64,000 bases of DNA from Marinomonas pollencensis (lineage in GTDB: Bacteria; Pseudomonadota; Gammaproteobacteria; Pseudomonadales; Marinomonadaceae). Positions within the stretch are counted from its first letter, which is position 1. The number at the start of each line of letters is the position of its first letter. Both the position numbers and the translations under genes were made by a program. Location: contig NZ_QUNG01000015.1 in NCBI RefSeq assembly GCF_003387375.1, forward strand, positions 1 through 64,000. The letters are read 5' to 3'. Below the pieces are notes generated by a model. The model searched no databases. It had not been told where the DNA came from and was given only the letters and a program-made list of their open reading frames with translations. Shown piece after piece: positions 53,200 to 62,093 of this stretch.

Positions 53200-53404
53200 G
53201 GTGAACGCGTCCTTTAGTTTTACTTTTTCTTCTCATTAAAAATTGCTTGTAGTAGACACCTGCAGCTAAAAAAAGGCCGACTAAGAAAAACGCCACATTA
53301 TGGAAAGTCAGTAACACATTACCCTCACCTGCTTGAGCAAATGCATAATCAGCAACCAAACTGGCTAATAAACTCCAACACGCTGTGACAGCCTTTTTTT
53401 TCAT
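53180..53404 (-). CDS. Small membrane protein of the nickel superoxide dismutase operon
   Basis: I do not recognise this 74-residue protein. It has an N-terminal signal-like hydrophobic segment (CWSLLASLVADYAFAQA, with a possible cleavage after AFA) and a second membrane segment (about 34-52). A basic, then acidic/histidine tail (RRKSKTKGRVHHDASDD) follows. It sits 10 bases after orf148 and overlaps the sodN start by 20 bases, so it is tightly coupled to sodN. A role in nickel delivery or membrane anchoring is only a guess. Confidence 0.75.
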   Translation of the reverse strand: MKKKAVTACWSLLASLVADYAFAQAGEGNVLLTFHNVAFFLVGLFLAAGVYYKQFLMRRKSKTKGRVHHDASDD

Positions 53405-53414
53405 GCCTCAGCTC

Positions 53415-53858
53415 CTAGTGACGTACCACGGCTTTCGAATAAGAGGTTGCCTGCGCTATTGCTTGCATTAACACCTTACTTTGCGCTTTCAACTTAGCAT
53501 TATGGCTTTGGCTAAACAGATCCCATTCAAAGCGAATATGAGTAGCGGTTCGCATAATCAAGTTACGCTGCTCGTCAGCCAAATCAGGGCGAGTCAAAAT
53601 TGCCTGTAAGAAGTTCGTCGCATTTTCATATTGCAAATTGGCTGAGATATAGTCACCTAATGCAACAAACGCTTCAGCAATATTTAAATAACTGACCACC
53701 GCAGCAGACACATAAGATTCGGGGTCTTGATAAAAGCCGCAATCAAAGTCATTTTCAACTTTTGCCAAGGCTTTTCGGTTCAGATCTACCGCATCAGAAA
53801 AAGCGTGCTTGAAATAGGCTTGATTGGCTTCTCTAGTTAACTTTTCCCAGTACTGCAT
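53415..53858 (-). CDS. Helical (TPR-like) protein, first gene of the nickel superoxide dismutase operon
   Basis: This soluble protein of 147 residues is not firmly recognised. It looks all-helical with tetratricopeptide-like spacing: YWEKLTREANQAYFKHAFSD, then SAAVVSYLNIAEAFVALGDY and LQYENATNFLQAIL. Small proteins of this kind (OrfX) lie next to sodA in Fur-regulated fumC-orfX-sodA operons of Pseudomonas, a resemblance that needs checking. The frame opens with a GTG at 53870, but TGGAG suits the ATG at 53858. A Fur-box-like sequence lies 50 bases upstream. Confidence 0.75.
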   Translation of the reverse strand: MQYWEKLTREANQAYFKHAFSDAVDLNRKALAKVENDFDCGFYQDPESYVSAAVVSYLNIAEAFVALGDYISANLQYENATNFLQAILTRPDLADEQRNLIMRTATHIRFEWDLFSQSHNAKLKAQSKVLMQAIAQATSYSKAVVRH

Positions 53859-53907
53859 AATCATCTCCACTTTGGTTGATTGTCATACTAATAAATGAAT
53901 AAAACAA

Positions 53908-53926
53908 AGTAACGAGAATCATTATC
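53908..53926 (-). promoter_or_regulatory. Fur-box-like site upstream of the nickel superoxide dismutase operon
   Basis: The sequence agtaacgagaatcattatc matches the 19-base Fur consensus GATAATGATAATCATTATC at 15 positions, with 11 of 12 in the right half. It lies 50-68 bases upstream of the operon's first start codon. A weaker dyad, TGAGA-N5-TCTCA, lies at 53957-53971. Iron-dependent repression is inferred. Confidence 0.75.
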
Positions 53927-53985
53927 ATCAAAGAGCAGAGAAAAATCCAGCATTATTGAGAATAAATCTCATTTGGTATGCTTTT

Positions 53986-55038
53986 TTACAAATGAAGATC
54001 GAGATAGACAAGCCTATGATCAGAGGTATGCTCTAATAACTGTGCAGCACGACTCCTCTTTGAAGGCCAGAAAACAGCTTGATTGGAGGGGGAAAGCGTT
54101 TGACTTGGACGAACATAGTCTGCTTGCATGCGCCAAACAGCGGTGTGATGTTTAGTGATACTTTTGTTGATTGCGGTAGTGTGTTCAGCGGCACCTAAGC
54201 TTTCAGGAAAAGCACATTGAGACATTTTGGGGTGATGTAATAGGTTAACGATCGCTTGACGATAAGAGTCACCCTCTACAGGAGATGCATTTAAATCCCC
54301 AAGCAACACAAAGTCTTCCTGCTCCAGACCGCCATATCGACCTTGATCATCATAAAAGTAGGATTCAGAAGACAAATAGTCTGTCCAGAAACGAATTTCA
54401 TCATGATTACGACAAGCATTGCGCCTCTCCTCTCCATCAAACACGGGAGGTGTAGGGTGTGAACATAAACAGCGCAACACTCTACCTTCTACATTGACCG
54501 CCACATCCCAATGAGACTTTGAAGATAATGGTAATACCGCCATATCTTCGACATCAAACCATGGTTTCCCTTGAGCATCTTTTGGTAAACATGGGGCTGG
54601 CATGTCTTGCCAAAGAAAAGACTTGAAGGTCCGTGATGCGCAGGTATCAATAGGAAAGCGTGACAATAAAAGCATGCCATATTGCCCTGGAAACAGGCCA
54701 TAGCCTAAAGCATCATTTGCTTGGTTAGAGGCGATACCATCTTTGTCAAAGTCACGGCCAGAAGGCATACCAGTATTAACGGCTTGGCAATATGCATAGG
54801 GATAATCTATCGCAGGGTATGAGCTGGGCTGTCGAAGCGCCTGCTGCAACAAGGCAACCACTTGACCACTAGGGTCAAAATCCACCTCATTGAGCAAGAT
54901 AATATCTGGGCGAATATGCTGTAACAAGGCTACCGTAGCCAATACCTGCTTATCTCTCCCAGATTTAATAGCGGTTAGCAGTGCCCCCTGATGAGAGCGG
55001 CTGAGTGCAGTATTGTAGCTCGCAATGCGAACTACCAT
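53986..55038 (-). CDS. Endonuclease/exonuclease/phosphatase family protein
   Basis: This 350-residue protein has the DNase I-like metal-dependent fold: RIASYNTAL at the start, IILLNEVDF with the metal-binding glutamate, FVLLGDLNASP and the final TSDHRLVYLDL. There is no signal peptide. Substrate could be nucleic acid, phospholipid or a phosphoester metabolite. It overlaps the end of cobO by seven bases and is the last gene of the cobalamin run, which hints at, but does not prove, a link with corrinoid metabolism. Confidence 0.82.
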   Translation of the reverse strand: MVVRIASYNTALSRSHQGALLTAIKSGRDKQVLATVALLQHIRPDIILLNEVDFDPSGQVVALLQQALRQPSSYPAIDYPYAYCQAVNTGMPSGRDFDKDGIASNQANDALGYGLFPGQYGMLLLSRFPIDTCASRTFKSFLWQDMPAPCLPKDAQGKPWFDVEDMAVLPLSSKSHWDVAVNVEGRVLRCLCSHPTPPVFDGEERRNACRNHDEIRFWTDYLSSESYFYDDQGRYGGLEQEDFVLLGDLNASPVEGDSYRQAIVNLLHHPKMSQCAFPESLGAAEHTTAINKSITKHHTAVWRMQADYVRPSQTLSPSNQAVFWPSKRSRAAQLLEHTSDHRLVYLDLHL

Positions 55039-55631
55039 TCGATGCCTGCTTGCGCTTTCACTCCATTAGCAAAAGCATGACGCTCGTTTGCCACTTTACT
55101 GTGTGTATCAACACTGTCCAGCAATGCTCGCGGTGCCGTTCTGCCTGTCATCATGACATTTTGATGAGCAGGACGTGCCTCCAATGCGGCTAATAAATCC
55201 GCTTCATCTAAATGACCATATTTATACATATAGGTAATTTCATCGAGCAGAACAAAGTGTATGTCTGGGTTAGACAAGACTTGCTTTGCTAGCGCCCACG
55301 CCTGCTCAGCGGCTTGCTTTTCTAACTCAGGGTTACGGGTTTCCCAGCTAAAGCCATGGCCCATCACATGGAATTCAACCTTCGGATGCTCACCAAAAAA
55401 CAACTGTTCTCCGGTTGCTTTACGGCCTTTGATAAACTGAATAACCGCACACTTTTGACCATGTCCTAATGCTCTTGCCATGGTACCAAAGGCACTGGAG
55501 CTTTTGCCCTTACCTGTGCCAGTAAGAAGAATAGTAACGCCACGCTCTTCTGTTGCAGCAGCAATACGCTGATCCACCACGGCTTTCTTCTTTAATAAAC
55601 GTGCTTCTTCTTTCCCATCAAGTTCAGTCAT
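55032..55631 (-). CDS. cobO: Corrinoid adenosyltransferase CobO/BtuR
   Basis: CobO transfers the adenosyl group of ATP to cob(I)alamin or cobinamide to give the coenzyme form. The 199-residue protein has the P-loop TGTGKGKSSSAFG (about 37-49), AVIQFIKGRKATGE, and the Walker B-like FVLLDEITYMYKYG, all typical of the CobA/CobO/BtuR family. Length is normal. It lies three bases after the TRIC-type gene and overlaps the next gene. Confidence 0.95.
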   Translation of the reverse strand: MTELDGKEEARLLKKKAVVDQRIAAATEERGVTILLTGTGKGKSSSAFGTMARALGHGQKCAVIQFIKGRKATGEQLFFGEHPKVEFHVMGHGFSWETRNPELEKQAAEQAWALAKQVLSNPDIHFVLLDEITYMYKYGHLDEADLLAALEARPAHQNVMMTGRTAPRALLDSVDTHSKVANERHAFANGVKAQAGIEW

Positions 55632-55634
55632 CTG

Positions 55635-56249
55635 TTATCTCTTCTTATATAGCAGCCAGCTAGGGTAATAGAGGCCTTTATGGATCGCGAACAACCTGAG
55701 TATAAAGATCAGAGCCACGGCGTAAATCGAGTTATATTCATGTGAAGGTATGTTTTTTTGAAGAAGCACTAGCAGCACTGCACCGATAAAAGCGGGCGTC
55801 GCATAAAACTCTCGCCCTAATACCATCGGCGGTCGATTACTCACTAGATCACGAATAATCCCGCCGGCGACCCCTGTTGTCACGCCCATTGTAATAGCAA
55901 TAGTGGGAGAGAAACCAAGATCCAATACTCGCTCGGTTGCCACTACTGTAAATAGGGCTAAACCAAAGGCATCCGCATAATGAAACACCCGTTGCCGATC
56001 ATTAATAATACGCACTGCGAAAAAGGCAAAAAGAGAAGACAAGAATGCAACCCAAAGGTAAGAAGTGTCCTTCACCCAGTAAACATCTTCAACGCCCAAT
56101 ATAGTATCTCGAATCGTCCCTCCTCCTAAGGAGGTCACCATGCCTAACAAGACGATACTAAAAAGGTCCATATCTCGCTTTCCTGACGATATAACCCCAG
56201 TTATTGCAAACGCTGCAATGCCTATCATACCTAAAATATATAACAGCAT
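55635..56249 (-). CDS. TRIC/UPF0126-family cation channel-like protein
   Basis: This 204-residue membrane protein has two UPF0126 repeats of three segments each and a glycine-rich GMVTSLGGGTIRDTILG motif repeated as GVTTGVAGGIIRDLVSN. Prokaryotic TRIC channels conduct potassium or sodium. It lies between cobC and cobO with gaps of 42 and 3 bases, so it is co-transcribed with cobalamin genes. A corrinoid role is not indicated by the family. Confidence 0.87.
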   Translation of the reverse strand: MLLYILGMIGIAAFAITGVISSGKRDMDLFSIVLLGMVTSLGGGTIRDTILGVEDVYWVKDTSYLWVAFLSSLFAFFAVRIINDRQRVFHYADAFGLALFTVVATERVLDLGFSPTIAITMGVTTGVAGGIIRDLVSNRPPMVLGREFYATPAFIGAVLLVLLQKNIPSHEYNSIYAVALIFILRLFAIHKGLYYPSWLLYKKR

Positions 56250-56291
56250 AGTGTCATTTTCTCTGTTCTTATCATGTTCTATTGAAGGGAT

Positions 56292-56879
56292 TTAGAGGAC
56301 CCAATCGCCAGCGCCTAAACGCTTTAGAGAAATATAGTCATCTTGAATATAGAGCTCTGTCACACTCATAAAGCCAACATCGATACGATGGGCTTGCTCC
56401 AGCGGCCACTGGCACAACAAGCTTACCAATACTTTAATCACACCTGCATGGGTCACCACAACCAAGTGCTCCACATCGCTTTTTTGTCGCGCTAACCACC
56501 AGCCCCATACTCGATTTGCCAACGCCTGAAGAGACTCACCTTGATAGGGTGCAGCATGAAGCATATTGTTAAACCATAAGTCGATCGACTCTCTAGGAAT
56601 ATTCCGCCATAGCTGTTTTTCCCAGAGCCCAAAATCAAGTTCCTTCAACGCCTCACTCATACGCGAATGATCTTGGCTAATAAAACTCGCAAGCTTAGCA
56701 GCTCGCTTTAATGGGCTATGATAAAACACCGTATTATCAGCTGTAATTCGTTGCTCAAGGTACTGGCTTAAATGCGCCGCATCGGACATCCACCCTGGTG
56801 CCAAGGGCACATCTGTTTGCCCATAACAAAGCCCTTTTTCGACATCTGGCCTCGGATGACGGATCAAATACAGCTTCAT
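56292..56879 (-). CDS. cobC: Histidine phosphatase family, alpha-ribazole phosphatase CobC
   Basis: This 195-residue phosphoglycerate mutase-like phosphatase has the phospho-histidine motif LIRHPRPDVEKGLCYGQTDV, KELDFGLWE and VVTHAGVIKVL. In this context it should remove the phosphate of alpha-ribazole 5'-phosphate or adenosylcobalamin 5'-phosphate. The frame reaches 56900, but the ATG at 56879 overlaps the cobS stop (ATGA) and gives the family start. General phosphatase activity cannot be excluded on sequence alone. Confidence 0.87.
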   Translation of the reverse strand: MKLYLIRHPRPDVEKGLCYGQTDVPLAPGWMSDAAHLSQYLEQRITADNTVFYHSPLKRAAKLASFISQDHSRMSEALKELDFGLWEKQLWRNIPRESIDLWFNNMLHAAPYQGESLQALANRVWGWWLARQKSDVEHLVVVTHAGVIKVLVSLLCQWPLEQAHRIDVGFMSVTELYIQDDYISLKRLGAGDWVL

Positions 56880-57652
56880 GCTAAGGCATCCATCAAACAC
56901 AGCAGAACTAACACTTCACTAATCTGCTCTATCGCCCCTAATGTATCACCATTAAAGCCCCCAATACGACGCTGTAAATAGTAGCGGCAAGCAAACACCA
57001 GCCCGACCAAAACAAGCAGCGCTTTGATCAGATAAGAGAAATCTACAAGCAGTATTAAGAGACACGGCAACACAGCCAGCGCCCATTGAGGTATGGTCAA
57101 TTTCGCAATCATGCTAGCGGCTTTACTCTTACCAAAAGAGACGTACTCCATTGAATTCATCAGTAACAATGGGGTTAACCGAGCCAAACAATGCATGGCA
57201 ATCCAGGCCATTAATGCTGAGCCAGAATGACCATAACCATCTAAAAAATAGGTAAGAACTTGGCTTAACAGCAGCCATTTCAACATTAAAGAAAACCAAA
57301 TAGACAAGGCGGCATAACTGCCAATCCTAGAGTCTTTCATTATTTCTAAGCGTTGCTCTTTGTTCCAGCCCCCCACTAAACCATCACACGCATCCATCAA
57401 GCCATCTTCATGAAAGCCACCCGTGATTAACACCGCGGTCAAAAGCATAAATACAGCTTGGATCGTGCTTGGTAATCCAGAGAAACACAATGGCCAAGCA
57501 CTTACTAAAGCGACAATAATGCCTACCCAAGGTAAAAAGCACACCGCTGGGGTGTGCTTTATGTCATCACTCCAATCTACTTTCATTGGGAGACGAGTAT
57601 AGGTAACAAGGCTACGTTTGAAGCCCTGCCAATGGGGGTTAAATATTGTCAC
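56876..57652 (-). CDS. cobS: Adenosylcobinamide-GDP ribazoletransferase (cobalamin synthase)
   Basis: CobS joins alpha-ribazole (or its phosphate) to adenosylcobinamide-GDP in the membrane, the last step of B12 assembly. The 258-residue protein has about six membrane segments and the conserved acidic motif GGFHEDGLMDACDGLVGG followed by MKDSRIGSYA. The start is a GTG overlapping the end of cobT by 14 bases. The N-terminus (YTRLPMKVDW) is typical. It is followed by cobC with an ATGA overlap. Confidence 0.95.
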   Translation of the reverse strand: MTIFNPHWQGFKRSLVTYTRLPMKVDWSDDIKHTPAVCFLPWVGIIVALVSAWPLCFSGLPSTIQAVFMLLTAVLITGGFHEDGLMDACDGLVGGWNKEQRLEIMKDSRIGSYAALSIWFSLMLKWLLLSQVLTYFLDGYGHSGSALMAWIAMHCLARLTPLLLMNSMEYVSFGKSKAASMIAKLTIPQWALAVLPCLLILLVDFSYLIKALLVLVGLVFACRYYLQRRIGGFNGDTLGAIEQISEVLVLLCLMDALA

Positions 57653-58703
57653 CGTCGCTTACACCTGCACTTTCAAAGCTTGCCATGTTATTTAAAAAGA
57701 GCGCGGCACTTTGAATAATGGGATAAGACAAGATCGCGCCTGAACCTTCACCTAGTCGCAAATCCAGCGCCAAAATAGGCTCTGCATGAAGAGCATCCAA
57801 GAGTGATTTGTGGGCTTTCTCATTTGATTGATGCGCAAAAATCGCATATTCACGCACATGTGGCGCAACTTTTTGTGCAAACAACAAAGCAACAGAACAA
57901 ATAAAGCCATCCACTACAAATGCAACTTTACGCTGAGCAGATTGGAGCATCGCCCCTGCCATAGCCAGAATTTCAAACCCGCCGACCTGTTCGGCCAAGG
58001 TTTGAGCATCCCACATCGCCATGGGAAGCCCTGTTTGCTCTTCAGCACGCTTTAAAGAGCGCGCTATCACTTGAGCTTTTTTAGAGACGCCCCCTTCATC
58101 CAAACCAGTACCACGACCAGCACTTTGTTCTGGATCTATTCCCATCAATGCCGTCATCATACAAGATGAAACACAGGTATTGCCTATCCCCATTTCGCCA
58201 AACATTAATAAGTTGACGCCATTATCCAGCGCATTATCTACCTCAGCAACACCAGCTTGAATCGCCAATGAAAGTGCCTGAGAGGTCATCGCGGGTGCTT
58301 GGCTAAAGTCATTGGTGGCAAACGCAACTTTGCGCTTAGCTAATAATGGATGGTCTTCTAACTCTGCATTAACGCCTACATCTACAACTTGTAATGGCAC
58401 CTTATGCTGTGCGCAAAATACGCTAACAGCAGCTCCACCATGCAAGAAATTCATCACCATTTGTGGTGTCACTTCCTGAGGGTATAAACTGACCCCCTGA
58501 GCAACGACACCATGATCCCCAGCGAAAACAATCATCTTAGGCTTAGATACATCAACGGTCAGGCTGGTTTGGATTCTGCCAAGCTGAAAAGCTAAGGATT
58601 CTAATACACCTAAAGCCCCTAAGGGCTTTGTCTTATTATCAATTTTATGCTGTAAATCTTGGTTGAATAAGGACGATGGCGCCTCAATAGAAAACTGCTC
58701 AAA
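57639..58703 (-). CDS. cobT: Nicotinate-nucleotide--dimethylbenzimidazole phosphoribosyltransferase
   Basis: CobT activates 5,6-dimethylbenzimidazole to alpha-ribazole phosphate using nicotinate mononucleotide. Visible are NKTKPLGALGVLE near the N-terminus, VFAGDHGVVAQGVS, and the end LGEGSGAILSYPIIQSA with the catalytic glutamate. The frame extends to 58757 inside rlmB, but AAGGAG lies six bases before a GTG at 58703, giving 354 residues of normal length. It uses the product of BluB (40.7 kb) and starts the cobalamin run after rlmB. Confidence 0.95.
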   Translation of the reverse strand, partial: FEQFSIEAPSSLFNQDLQHKIDNKTKPLGALGVLESLAFQLGRIQTSLTVDVSKPKMIVFAGDHGVVAQGVSLYPQEVTPQMVMNFLHGGAAVSVFCAQHKVPLQVVDVGVNAELEDHPLLAKRKVAFATNDFSQAPAMTSQALSLAIQAGVAEVDNALDNGVNLLMFGEMGIGNTCVSSCMMTALMGIDPEQSAGRGTGLDEGGVSKKAQVIARSLKRAEEQTGLPMAMWDAQTLAEQVGGFEILAMAGAMLQSAQRKVAFVVDGFICSVALLFAQKVAPHVREYAIFAHQSNEKAHKSLLDALHAEPILALDLRLGEGSGAILSYPIIQSAALFLNNMASFESAGVSDGDNI

Positions 58704-58722
58704 CACCCTTGTCTCCTTAACC

Positions 58723-59484
58723 TTATGCTTTTTGGGCACGTTGGCGCACGACCTCAAACAAACAAATCCCTGTTGCTACCGAGACATTTAAACTGGATAC
58801 AACTCCCGCCATCGGTAACTTAACAAGATAATCACATTGCTCACGTGTCAAGCGGCGCATGCCATCCCCTTCTGCTCCCATTACGATGGCCGTCGGAATG
58901 GTGAAGTCTTGCTCATAAACTGTTTGCGTCGCTTCTCCTGCGGTACCAAAGATCCAAACGCCTTGGTCTTGCAACTTCTTCATCGTACGAGCTAAGTTAG
59001 TCACCGCATAAACAGGAATACTTTCTGCTGCCCCACACGCCACTTTACTTACCGTGGCATTCAAAGGCGCCGAATTGTCTTTTGGCATCACAACCGCATG
59101 CGCACCAGCAGCGTCTGCACTTCGTAAACATGCTCCTAAGTTATGAGGGTCCGTTACACCATCCAAAATAATAATCAGTGGGTTCTCATCAAGCCCTTCT
59201 ACTAAGCTATGCAAGTCGCCTTCGTTACCTGCTTTGGTCATGGTGGTATAAGCCACAACACCTTGGTGTACAACACGTTCCTTATTTTTGCTAAAAAGCT
59301 GGTCAAGGTCGCGACGCGCCACTTGGCTGTAACGCACTTTATTAGCTTTACACAGCTGCATTAGGCGCTGTGTTTTCTTGTCATCACGGCCTTCTTGAAA
59401 GCGTACTTCTTTAATTCGCTCTGGTTGCTGTGACAAGGCATTTTCTACGGCATGAATACCGTAAATCCATTCTAAATCTGACAT
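58723..59484 (-). CDS. rlmB: 23S rRNA (guanosine-2'-O-)-methyltransferase RlmB
   Basis: RlmB methylates G2251 of 23S rRNA. The 253-residue SpoU-family protein has the N-terminal substrate-binding domain (IYGIHAVENALSQQPERIKEV). Its knotted methyltransferase core carries ILDGVTDPHNLGACLRSADA, VMGAEGDGMRRLT and LPMAGVVSSLNVSVATGIC. It lies 32 bases downstream of rnr, an arrangement also found in E. coli, and 19 bases before cobT. Confidence 0.95.
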   Translation of the reverse strand: MSDLEWIYGIHAVENALSQQPERIKEVRFQEGRDDKKTQRLMQLCKANKVRYSQVARRDLDQLFSKNKERVVHQGVVAYTTMTKAGNEGDLHSLVEGLDENPLIIILDGVTDPHNLGACLRSADAAGAHAVVMPKDNSAPLNATVSKVACGAAESIPVYAVTNLARTMKKLQDQGVWIFGTAGEATQTVYEQDFTIPTAIVMGAEGDGMRRLTREQCDYLVKLPMAGVVSSLNVSVATGICLFEVVRQRAQKA

Positions 59485-59516
59485 TATGACGTTTTTACTC
59501 TAATCGGATAAATCAA

Positions 59517-62093
59517 TTAATCGCGAGCACGAGGCTTGGCGTTGTTCTTTTTCGCTTTCTTTGGCTTTTTGGCTTTGGCCTTTTTTACCGCTGAAGCAGG
59601 CTTGGCTTTGGCTGCGCTCTGAGCACTTTTCTTTTGACGAATTTGCTTGCCTTTAGATGGGCCTCGACGTTTTTTTGTCCTAGGCTTTTTCTCACCTTCT
59701 TTACTGTCTTGAGCGCCTTTTTCAGCCTCGCCTTGTGAATTCTTAGGTGCTACTTGTTTCGGTTTCGCACGTCCCCCTAACTCAATCGGAGGCAGTTGCG
59801 CTAATTGCATTTCAAGCTCAGACACATCGTTGCGCTCGACCTTCTTACGTGGGCGAGGTTGAGCATCATCCAAGCTTAAATCAATCTTACGCTGCTCTAG
59901 ATTAACGCTTGCCACCTTCACTTTAAGGCGATCACCTAGGCGGTACACGCGCCCTGTTCTTTCACCAATAATCGCTTGATGCTCTAAATCATGAACAAAG
60001 TAATCTTGTCCTAACCCAGAAATGTGAATCAAACCATCAACAAACAGGCCTTGCAGCTCGACAAACAAACCGAACGAGGTCACTGCTGTCACAACACCAT
60101 CAAAGGCTTCACCTAAATGTTGTTCTACATACTGACACTTTAACCAAGCTTCTACATCACGTGTCGCTTCGTCGGCACGGCGTTCAGTAACCGAACAAGA
60201 GTCACCTAATCCGTCCATATCCGCTTGATCGTAGCCGTATATTTTTCGCTCTTTCAGTGTTGGGCTACCTGCCACTCTGTGGGCTTGACGTACAACAGGT
60301 CGTCCTTCTCCACGAATAAGGTAGCGAATCGCACGATGCACTAACAAATCAGGATAACGACGAATCGGAGAGGTAAAGTGCGTGTAGGCTTCATAATTCA
60401 AACCAAAATGGCCTAGATTATCCGCCTGATAAACCGCTTGGGACATAGAACGCAACAACATAACTTGAATACTACGAGCATCAGCACGGTCTTTAATTTG
60501 CTCAGCCAATACCGCGTAATCACTGGGTGTAGGTTTTAAGCCACCTGTCAACTCAAGCCCCAACAAACCTAAGTAGGAACGCAAGGTCAATAAGCGATCT
60601 TCTTTAGGTCCTTCATGAACACGGAATAACGCAGGCAAATCTGCCTTAATCAACAACTCTGCCGCGGCAACATTCGCACACAGCATACATTCTTCGATCA
60701 ATTTATGAGCATCATTACGCTCAACAGGGACAATCTGATCTATCTTGGAGTTCTCGTCGAAGACCATACGAGTTTCAACGGTATCAAACTCCATTGCACC
60801 ACGCTCATCACGGGCACCTTTTAAAACATGATACAGACCATTTAGAGCATCAATATGAGAAACGATAGGGGCATAACGTTCGCGCAATTCGAGGCCGTCA
60901 TCTTCCGGTTCTGCCGCGATCATTTTCGCTACCTTGGTATAGGTAAGACGCGCATGAGACTTAATCAGACCTTCATAAAACTTGTAACCGCGCATTTTGC
61001 CTTTGGTCGTCAAAGAGACCTCAGCTACCATCGCCAAACGATCCACATCTGGGTTTAAAGAGCACAAGCCGTTAGACAGAACTTCTGGCAACATAGGCAC
61101 AACTCGACCTGGGAAGTATACTGAGTTACCTCGCACAATCGCCTCTTCGTCCAAAGCCGTGTCTTTTTTCACGTAGTGCGACACATCGGCGATAGCAACA
61201 AATAATTTCCAGCCACCCGGCGTCTTTTCGCAATAAACAGCATCGTCGAAATCACGAGCGTCTTCACCGTCAATGGTAACAAACGGCATATCACGTAAAT
61301 CCACACGGTGTGCTTTGTCCTCTTCCGCCACTTCTGTCGTGAAGTTTTGTACTTGTTTTTCAACCGCTTTTGGCCATTCGCTAGGGATTTCATAACGGTG
61401 AATAGCCACGTCGATTTCAAGCCCTGGCGCCATAAAGTCGCCAAGTACTTTTTTCACTATGCCTCTAGCAGGTTTACCACGCTCTGCGTAATTGACGATT
61501 TCAACTAACACGTATTGGCCATGATTAGGCGTAATCGCAGAGTCTTTGCCGATCAAAATATCTTGTGAAATACGAGGGTTTTCAGGAGTTACAAAAGCAG
61601 TACGGCTTTCTTCGTAATAACGACCAACAAGCTGGCTATGTTTGCGTTCAATGACTTCCACCACCACGCCATCTAAGCGGCCTTTCACGCTGCGTCCAGA
61701 TAAACGAACCTTAACTTTATCGCCGTCCATGACATTTTGCATTTGGCGATAGGAAAGGAAAATATCATCATCACTTTGACGCAAGAGAAAGCCATGGCCT
61801 TCTTTGTTGCCTTGTACATAGCCTTCAATTAAATCGCTTTCTAAAATAGGAGTATATTGATCATTTTGGTTGCTCGTAAGCTGATGATCACGACACATGG
61901 CAATCAAGCGGCGACGTAACGCTTCTATCTGATCATCACCAGTCAGGGCAAACTCTTTGCATAACTCTAAATGGCCGAGGCTAGCATTCTTAGAGGTCAG
62001 AAATTCTAAAATAAACTCTCGGCTCGGTACCGGATTATCGTACTTAGAAGCTTCTCGCTGTTTATGTGGGTCGTTAATATTTTTATTACTCAA
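59517..62093 (-). CDS. rnr: Ribonuclease R
   Basis: This 858-residue 3'-5' exoribonuclease degrades structured RNA and helps in rRNA quality control. Domains in order are an N-terminal helix-turn-helix-like region, two cold-shock domains (about 75-230), the RNB catalytic domain with the aspartates of DARDFDDAVY (about 278-287), an S1 domain (about 650-735), and a long lysine/alanine-rich basic tail (about 750-858). The start is TTG with AAGGA ten bases upstream. It heads the rnr-rlmB-cob run. Confidence 0.96.
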   Translation of the reverse strand: MSNKNINDPHKQREASKYDNPVPSREFILEFLTSKNASLGHLELCKEFALTGDDQIEALRRRLIAMCRDHQLTSNQNDQYTPILESDLIEGYVQGNKEGHGFLLRQSDDDIFLSYRQMQNVMDGDKVKVRLSGRSVKGRLDGVVVEVIERKHSQLVGRYYEESRTAFVTPENPRISQDILIGKDSAITPNHGQYVLVEIVNYAERGKPARGIVKKVLGDFMAPGLEIDVAIHRYEIPSEWPKAVEKQVQNFTTEVAEEDKAHRVDLRDMPFVTIDGEDARDFDDAVYCEKTPGGWKLFVAIADVSHYVKKDTALDEEAIVRGNSVYFPGRVVPMLPEVLSNGLCSLNPDVDRLAMVAEVSLTTKGKMRGYKFYEGLIKSHARLTYTKVAKMIAAEPEDDGLELRERYAPIVSHIDALNGLYHVLKGARDERGAMEFDTVETRMVFDENSKIDQIVPVERNDAHKLIEECMLCANVAAAELLIKADLPALFRVHEGPKEDRLLTLRSYLGLLGLELTGGLKPTPSDYAVLAEQIKDRADARSIQVMLLRSMSQAVYQADNLGHFGLNYEAYTHFTSPIRRYPDLLVHRAIRYLIRGEGRPVVRQAHRVAGSPTLKERKIYGYDQADMDGLGDSCSVTERRADEATRDVEAWLKCQYVEQHLGEAFDGVVTAVTSFGLFVELQGLFVDGLIHISGLGQDYFVHDLEHQAIIGERTGRVYRLGDRLKVKVASVNLEQRKIDLSLDDAQPRPRKKVERNDVSELEMQLAQLPPIELGGRAKPKQVAPKNSQGEAEKGAQDSKEGEKKPRTKKRRGPSKGKQIRQKKSAQSAAKAKPASAVKKAKAKKPKKAKKNNAKPRARD

